This document shows positions 34,592 to 38,639 of a DNA stretch of 38,639 nucleotides, in pieces. The stretch comes from Bradyrhizobium retamae. GTDB lineage: Bacteria > Pseudomonadota > Alphaproteobacteria > Rhizobiales > Xanthobacteraceae. The notes under the pieces are model-generated. The model had not been told where the DNA came from, did not search any database, and saw only the letters and a list, made by a program, of their open reading frames with translations. The first letter of the stretch is position 1. The number at the start of each line of letters is the position of its first letter. A program made the position numbers and the translations under genes. Location: positions 1-38,639 of the forward strand of contig NZ_LLYA01000184.1 of the NCBI RefSeq assembly GCF_001440415.1, in the 5' to 3' direction.

Positions 34592-34660
34592 AGCGAGAGC
34601 AGGCGCCCTCGAAGCTACATTTCTCTGTAGGAAGCAAAAAAGCCAGAATGCGAGGTCATC

Positions 34661-34683
34661 GAGAGCGGACAGGCTCTCTTTTT
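34661..34683 (+). terminator. Rho-independent terminator after the T6SS operon
   Basis: Perfect stem GAGAGC/GCTCTC (34661-34666 with 34673-34678), 6-base loop GGACAG, followed by five T. It lies 70 bases after the ppkA stop and closes the tagH-ppkA transcription unit. Confidence 0.8.
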
Positions 34684-35457
34684 GAGTGCTCATCGGCAAC
34701 GCGAGAGAGGATCTCTCCTCTCCGCCAGAATTCGCCCGAAGCGCCGCAATTCAAATTGTATCGAGATTACGGCGCGGCTCACCCGTTTCGGATTGACGGC
34801 CAGATCAAGCAATCTTTGCATACGGCCGACTTGGACGAGGCGAACACCTCCGCTGCCAGAACGCACCCCTGTACGACGAGCGGTCTCGGCCGAATTTGGA
34901 GACCGGCGCCAGGGAGGCCGCCCGACCGCTCGTCGCGCCGGAAAATCGCGAGCCCGGCCATGCGGATATTTTATAAAATGCCAACGCCGGTTCCTTCATT
35001 TCTTCTTTTTGGGGTGTGGCACCTCTACGCCGATCAAGTCCATTTCCCACCCGCCTGAGCCGCCAGAAAACGCGCCACCCCGAGCAGTTCAAAGAAGGCG
35101 ACATCTACATTGCTCGCTATGTTTTCACGAGGCCCGCGATCATCGGCGAACCGAATTGGCACTTGGCACTGCCGGCAATCCTGCTATCGCGATCAACGTC
35201 GCTCGACACGCCAATAGCGCCACTCATTGGTGGCCTTAGACGTTGCTATGACCGCGGTTCTCTGGCTTGCGCGGAAGGCAACATCGAGACCAAGTTTTCC
35301 TCGCGGCCAGGCACCCACTTGCCGGCGCAAAGCGTCAACCAGGAGAAGCTTTTCGATGCCGCGGATCGGGACGGCCCCGTGCCAGCGGACAGCTTCTATG
35401 GGCCGGAGTTTTGCACGGAATGGGTTTAACGACCCACTCGCTGGTCTAGCGTAAATT
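34684..35457. other. ~770-base stretch without recognisable genes
   Basis: Several plus-strand frames of 75-185 codons overlap here, rich in Arg, Ser and Pro, without known motifs; one (35016-35429) contains 'FKEGDIYIARYVFTRPAIIG' but the family is not recognised. The pattern suggests decayed DNA. No tts box was found in front of the effector-like gene that follows. Confidence 0.35.
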
Positions 35458-35916
35458 GTGAATCAAGAGGAAGGTTGCGCCGGGCAGTGCGGGCCAACCT
35501 CGCCAATGTCGGCAACAATCACCTGGGAGCAAATCCGGGGGCCTCGATATTCGATCGCCGATCGTACCTCCGAAGTGGGACGATCGCTTTCGGACGCCGC
35601 TCGTAAGTCAGACATTTACAACCTAATCGGTGGACGCGCGCCGGCACAGTCTTTGCTAATGAGATGCTTAGTCATTCTCATTCAGATCGGAGATGGATAT
35701 GTCAGGCACCGGGGGAGTTCGCACATTTCCCAATCTCGGACTGACAGCACTGAGGGCAAGACCAGGTCTCGAGATGAAATGGGTTTTGCTCCTGGCGAAA
35801 GTAGCCGAACCTCCAGTTCTGTTCCGCTCGAGATGTGTCCTGAATCGCCAGACCTAGTGGCTCCCGCCGTTCGCATGGAGCGCGGCGCACTAAGTCGGGA
35901 AGTCAACGTGTCAGGC

Positions 35917-36330
35917 TCTGGTGGCGAGCCCGGGTCCAGCAATCAAGCACTGCACCGGCGAGCCGCGCTGGTTCCTTATCCGGAAGACGCGGCGCTGATC
36001 AGCGCGGCGGGCCAGGCGGCCAGAGCCGATATTGCGGCGCGGCGTCCCTGGGAGAAGCTCGGGAGTCTGTCACAAGTCTCCTGTGCTGCTTATAATCTTC
36101 GCAAGTTTAGCGATTGGCTTCGAAGAGAGTATAAAACCGCGATAGCCGGCCGCCTCAGCGAGGCCTCGCTGGAAGAAGATACCATCTCGTTCTCGCGTGC
36201 CTACTCGAGGAGTTGCCTCAGTGCCGGCTCATGATGCTTCAAAGGCACCGTGCCGAGCCCGGGCCCGGCGATCAAGCACCGCGCCGGCGAACCCGGCGGG
36301 TTATCCAGAAGACGCGGCGCTGATCAACGC
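35917..36330 (+). repeat. DNA-level direct repeat of the helical effector unit
   Basis: The stretch starting CGAGCCCGGGTCCAGCAATC near 35918 recurs as CGAGCCCGGGCCCGGCGATC near 36254, both running into nearly identical GAAGACGCGGCGCTGATC. The spacing is about 336 bases (112 codons). The second copy lacks four bases between the linker and 'YPEDAAL' coding part (GTTCCTTATCC versus GTTATCC), one of the lesions contributing to the frame change. Confidence 0.7.
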
Positions 36331-36661
36331 GGCGGCCGAGGTGGCCAAGGCGAACATTGACGCCGGGACGCCCTGGCCCTTCGTCGGAACTCGGAAAAGA
36401 GTCAATCAAGCAGGTCGGCGTCTTAAGGGGTTTAGCGAGTGGCTCAAAAGGATGAGCAAAAGAGCTATAGCCGACCGCCTCAACGACGTCTCGCTGAAAG
36501 AAGACATCACGGCGTTCTATAACGCTAAGCATCAGTACAGCGTGGACTCTGGCGTCAGGATGCTTCGGGAGCACGCGAGGGACCTGGAGGAGTTCGCCGC
36601 GGACCTGGAACAGCAGCTTGAACTAAATGAGGCACCGTCGGCGGCTGGAGAAGGTGCTCAC

Positions 36662-37033
36662 CAGTACAGCTCGCTACAGCCGCTCTTCACCCAACTATTC
36701 GGGGAAACGCCGCCATCGGAATCACCACCGTCGTCTCCAGGGTTGCGCGGCGGCGGTTCGGATCTTAATGCGGCCATATCGCCCATGATGCGCGACGATG
36801 CTTTCGATGCGCCGATGCCCGACATCGCTGAGCAATCGCCGTCCGCTGGTGAAGCCGGTGGTTCGCACTTGAGAGACGACGCTCAGCGTCACAGCGCGCT
36901 ACAACTGCTCTTCACGCAACTGTTCGGGGAATCTCCGCCGCCATCGGAATTACCACAGTGGTCTCCAGGCTTGCGCGGCGGCGGCTCGGATTTTAATGGG
37001 GCCATATCGCCCATAACGCGCGACGCTGTGGCA
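36662..37033 (+). repeat. Two tandem ~225-bp units in the effector C-terminal half
   Basis: Units at about 36662-36805 and 36887-37033 encode 'SLQPLFTQLFGETPP' and 'ALQLLFTQLFGESPP', each followed by a Pro/Ser stretch, 'PGLRGGGSD', and 'AISP(M/I)(M/T)RD'. Similarity is obvious at DNA level too, for example CTCTTCAC-CAACT-TTCGGGG in both. Confidence 0.75.
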
Positions 37034-37438
37034 CGAGAGGATTTCGGATATATCATCGACCTTGGCTGGGGTCACGGGCCCCAACCAGCCCCAGACGTCC
37101 TGATCGGTGCACTCAACAGAAGGAGGATTTTGCCGACACCGCTCCAGCCGATGATAGACATTTACATCCGCGGTCAGCCCTATACAGCGCAGTTGGGGAG
37201 AGGGAACAGGGAAGTGAGCCCGAACAATCCGCTAGGCTTGAATATTATTCTGATCCCTCGACTTAAAGGAGGTTGAATACCGTCCTTGCAGATCTAGGAA
37301 CTGAGTAGCCGAAGATCTGGGCGTGCTCTGCTCCAATTCGATTCGCCGACGCGCATTGGGGAAAAAAGGACGGACTAAATCGGCGCTTTGGTGTCGGGCG
37401 ACATGGACGTGGGTGGCATATTGCCTCAGGTGACAATG

Positions 37439-38084
37439 TTACCGAAGCGGATCGTGGTTTCTTTCTGGATCGGGCTTGAAGTCGAGCCCACGAACGAGCC
37501 ATGGAAATAGATTCTGCTCGCGTTCGAGAGCCTCGACGATAACAGCCGCCTCACGCACGATGAGCGGAAAGCTTTCGGTCCACCCCGCTGCGACGTCCAC
37601 CATTGTTAGCGTCTCAATGAAGGCGCCGGCATACGAGCATGCCGCCGTGCACAACTAGATCCGCTTCGCAGTAACGCGGCGGAGGTGACCCCCAGTCATT
37701 GAACGCGCGCACCAGGGCTTGCCGCCGCACGGCAGTGGAAAAACCTGCCTGTCGTGTTCGCTCGCCAACTGCCCCGATCTTCGCGGCGCTTAACAGGCGG
37801 TCGATCGTCGCCGCGCTTACCGTCAAGATTAGCGGTCGCTCACCCGCAGAGAGCTCCAATCTGACATGCCGTTCGAGCGCCGGGCGCAACAATGGGATCA
37901 TCACAACCAGCCGCTTGCTGCAAGGCTGGTCGGAAGCGTCCCACAACGCGATCAGGGCATCCCTAACGGACGGACCGTACGTCCGACCTCGTCGGCGGTC
38001 GTGCGAGATCATCTCCGGGCTGAAGTTGCCTCCTTGTGCATTGACGATGAAGCGCCAGCGGGAACACCCCCACTGCCGGATCAC
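37439..38084 (-). pseudogene. Integrase-core (rve/ISNCY-type) transposase remnant
   Basis: Two minus-strand frames belong together. The first (38084-37614) has 'TYGPSVRDALIALWDASDQP', 'RPALERHVRLELS', 'SAATIDRLLSAAKIGA' and 'RAFNDWGSPPPRYCEADLVV', typical of the region leading into the first catalytic Asp (E-x-D in 'YCEADLV'). After a frame change near 37630 the second has 'GAFIETLTMVDVAAGWTESF', 'PLIVREAAVIVEALERE' and 'FPWLVRGLDFKPD'. The rest of the DDE domain is missing beyond 37439 and the N-terminal helix-turn-helix part is also gone. Dead fragment. Confidence 0.72.
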
Positions 38085-38117
38085 TCCGATCGAAAGCGTA
38101 CTGCATGCATGAAACGA

Positions 38118-38393
38118 TTATCGCGCAGTTCTCTCGCCCGCCGGCATCAAGCGTCGGCGGGCCGTAATGCCGACTGCTTCCACAAGGCTCCGACGGAGAG
38201 CCTCTTCCACATCCTCAAGGCAGACCATGTCCGTCACCGCCCATACCAAAATCGCGCCGCCGCGGCGCGCGACATATTCGCCCTCACCGCATGTTTCTAC
38301 AATTGAACCACGCTTCATTCCGCGAATGGAATTCACCAATCCAGAATGAGCCGCGAGCCCAACACGCCCATACATCGGGACAAGATCACTCAT
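38118..38393 (-). CDS. Hypothetical 91-residue protein
   Basis: Starts at ATG 38393 ('MSDLVPMYGRVGLAAHSGLV'). The protein-like composition includes 'RGMKRGSIVETCGEGEYVAR', a hydrophobic strand 'GGAILVWAVTDMVCLEDVEE' and a basic tail. No signal peptide or membrane segment is obvious. The family is not recognised. It lies between two transposase remnants, on the same strand as the first. It could be a small intact gene or a piece of a larger one. Confidence 0.4.
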   Translation of the reverse strand: MSDLVPMYGRVGLAAHSGLVNSIRGMKRGSIVETCGEGEYVARRGGAILVWAVTDMVCLEDVEEALRRSLVEAVGITARRRLMPAGERTAR

Positions 38394-38424
38394 TGCCGAG
38401 CTTGCCTGACGCTGCCTGAATTTC

Positions 38425-38583
38425 GACTATCGCTCGGCATGGGAGTTCGTCCACGACAGTAAGCTCAGCTTCAAAAAACGCGTGTTGGCTGGCGAACGCG
38501 ATTTTCCCGAGATCGCGCCGCGGGTTGTCCAGTGGACAAACACCAAGATCGCATCGAAGCGAGCGGCTAGTGGTTCATCATAG
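38425..38583 (+). pseudogene. IS630-family transposase fragment
   Basis: The frame reads 'DYRSAWEFVHDSKLSFKKRV' and 'LAGERDFPEIAPRVVQWT', the segment between helix-turn-helix and DDE domain in IS630 transposases (compare the common 'LSFKKT.LAGERDRPD.ARRRAQW'). It ends at TAG 38581-38583 before the first catalytic Asp, and nothing of the N-terminal part precedes it. Dead fragment. Confidence 0.7.
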
Positions 38584-38639
38584 CGATTTTGACGTTTTGA
38601 TACCGAGCCATTCGAGGATGGGCAAGTTTTCCGGTGCCC

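Larger units (their letters stand above)
35458..37276 (+). pseudogene. Repeat-containing effector-like gene with C-terminal WGH module, frameshifted
   Basis: Frames 35458-36234 and 36197-37276 overlap and belong together. The first has a Ser-rich N-terminal part ('GESSRTSSSVPLEM') and one helical repeat (about residues 172-250: 'PYPEDAALISAAGQAARADI', 'LRKFSDWLRRE', 'IAGRLSEASLEED'), then stops at TGA 36232. The second carries another copy (residues 36-115: 'YPEDAALINAAAEVAKANID', 'LKGFSEWLKRM', 'IADRLNDVSLKED'). It continues with two ~48-residue tandem repeats ('LFTQLFGE', 'PGLRGGGSD') and ends with the shared module (37037-37273: 'LGWGHG', 'APDVLIGALNR', 'YIRGQPY', 'REVSPNNPLG'). A shift within 36197-36234 links them. 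The start codon is uncertain. There is no protease domain. Function is unknown; secretion as a type III effector is inferred from architecture. Confidence 0.6.

Noticed and set aside
35550..35615. Possible reversed tts box (CTTTCGG ... AAGTCAGAC)
   Set aside because: Spacing and half-sites differ too much from GTCAG.TT..CGAAAGC, and it would point away from the effector gene.
1..38639. tRNA genes, rRNA genes and CRISPR arrays
   Set aside because: No tRNA-like cloverleaf ends with CCA-type arms, no rRNA segments and no regularly spaced identical repeats were noticed on reading; the tandem repeats found are coding.

Overview
The window looks like part of an alphaproteobacterial, most likely Bradyrhizobium-type rhizobial, accessory region (symbiosis island or plasmid). 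Three things point there. There is an imp-type type VI secretion (T6SS) locus in the same gene order as the Rhizobium leguminosarum imp genes. There are three genes for proteins resembling rhizobial type III effectors, one with a Ulp1/C48 SUMO-protease domain and all three sharing one C-terminal-type module, plus a PTP-like phytase of the XopH kind. Finally, there is dense insertion-sequence (IS) debris. Species assignment is inference; no 16S, nod, nif or T3SS apparatus gene is present.

Layout. 1-3.9 kb: stacked mobile elements (partial IS701, complete IS1182 with a CTAG target duplication, IS200/IS605 element with terminal hairpins, then IS66, IS110 and IS4 scraps). 3.95-5.57 kb (minus): PTP-like phytase gene whose first ~42 codons come from a group II intron ORF leader, with intron domain I DNA just upstream. 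5.9-7.57 kb: ISL3 element. 7.76-8.77 kb (minus): decayed phosphoenolpyruvate mutase gene. 9.2-10.6 kb: Ulp1-domain effector. 10.65-11.8 kb: decayed coiled-coil gene. 11.96-13.44 kb (minus): frameshifted repeat-containing effector.

13.84-34.6 kb: the T6SS locus, tssA-tssB-tssC-tssE-tssF-tssG, then a 4.6-kb interruption, then tagH(fha)-tssJ-tssK-tssL-tssM-orf-ppkA, ending at a clear hairpin terminator. The interruption holds a dead IS110 transposase gene that was itself split by a second IS110-family element in the opposite orientation, plus a fragment of an AbiEi/Fic-N-terminal-like gene. Every T6SS gene present reads through, but tssD (hcp), tssH (clpV) and tssI (vgrG) are absent here. Together the genes would supply the baseplate (TssA/E/F/G), sheath (TssB/C), membrane complex (TssJ/L/M), the membrane-baseplate linker (TssK) and a PpkA-TagH phosphorylation switch; tube, spike and sheath-recycling ATPase would have to come from elsewhere.

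35.4-37.3 kb: another frameshifted effector gene with DNA-level internal repeats and the same C-terminal module. 37.4-38.6 kb: remnants of an integrase-core transposase and an IS630 transposase flanking a 91-codon ORF of unknown function.

Most interesting points: (1) a ~78-residue module shared by three otherwise differently built effector-like genes; (2) the group II intron/phytase chimera; (3) the Ulp1 domain with Asn at the catalytic Asp position; (4) the IS110-in-IS110 nest splitting the T6SS operon; (5) an array of closely spaced hairpins at the IS200 end.
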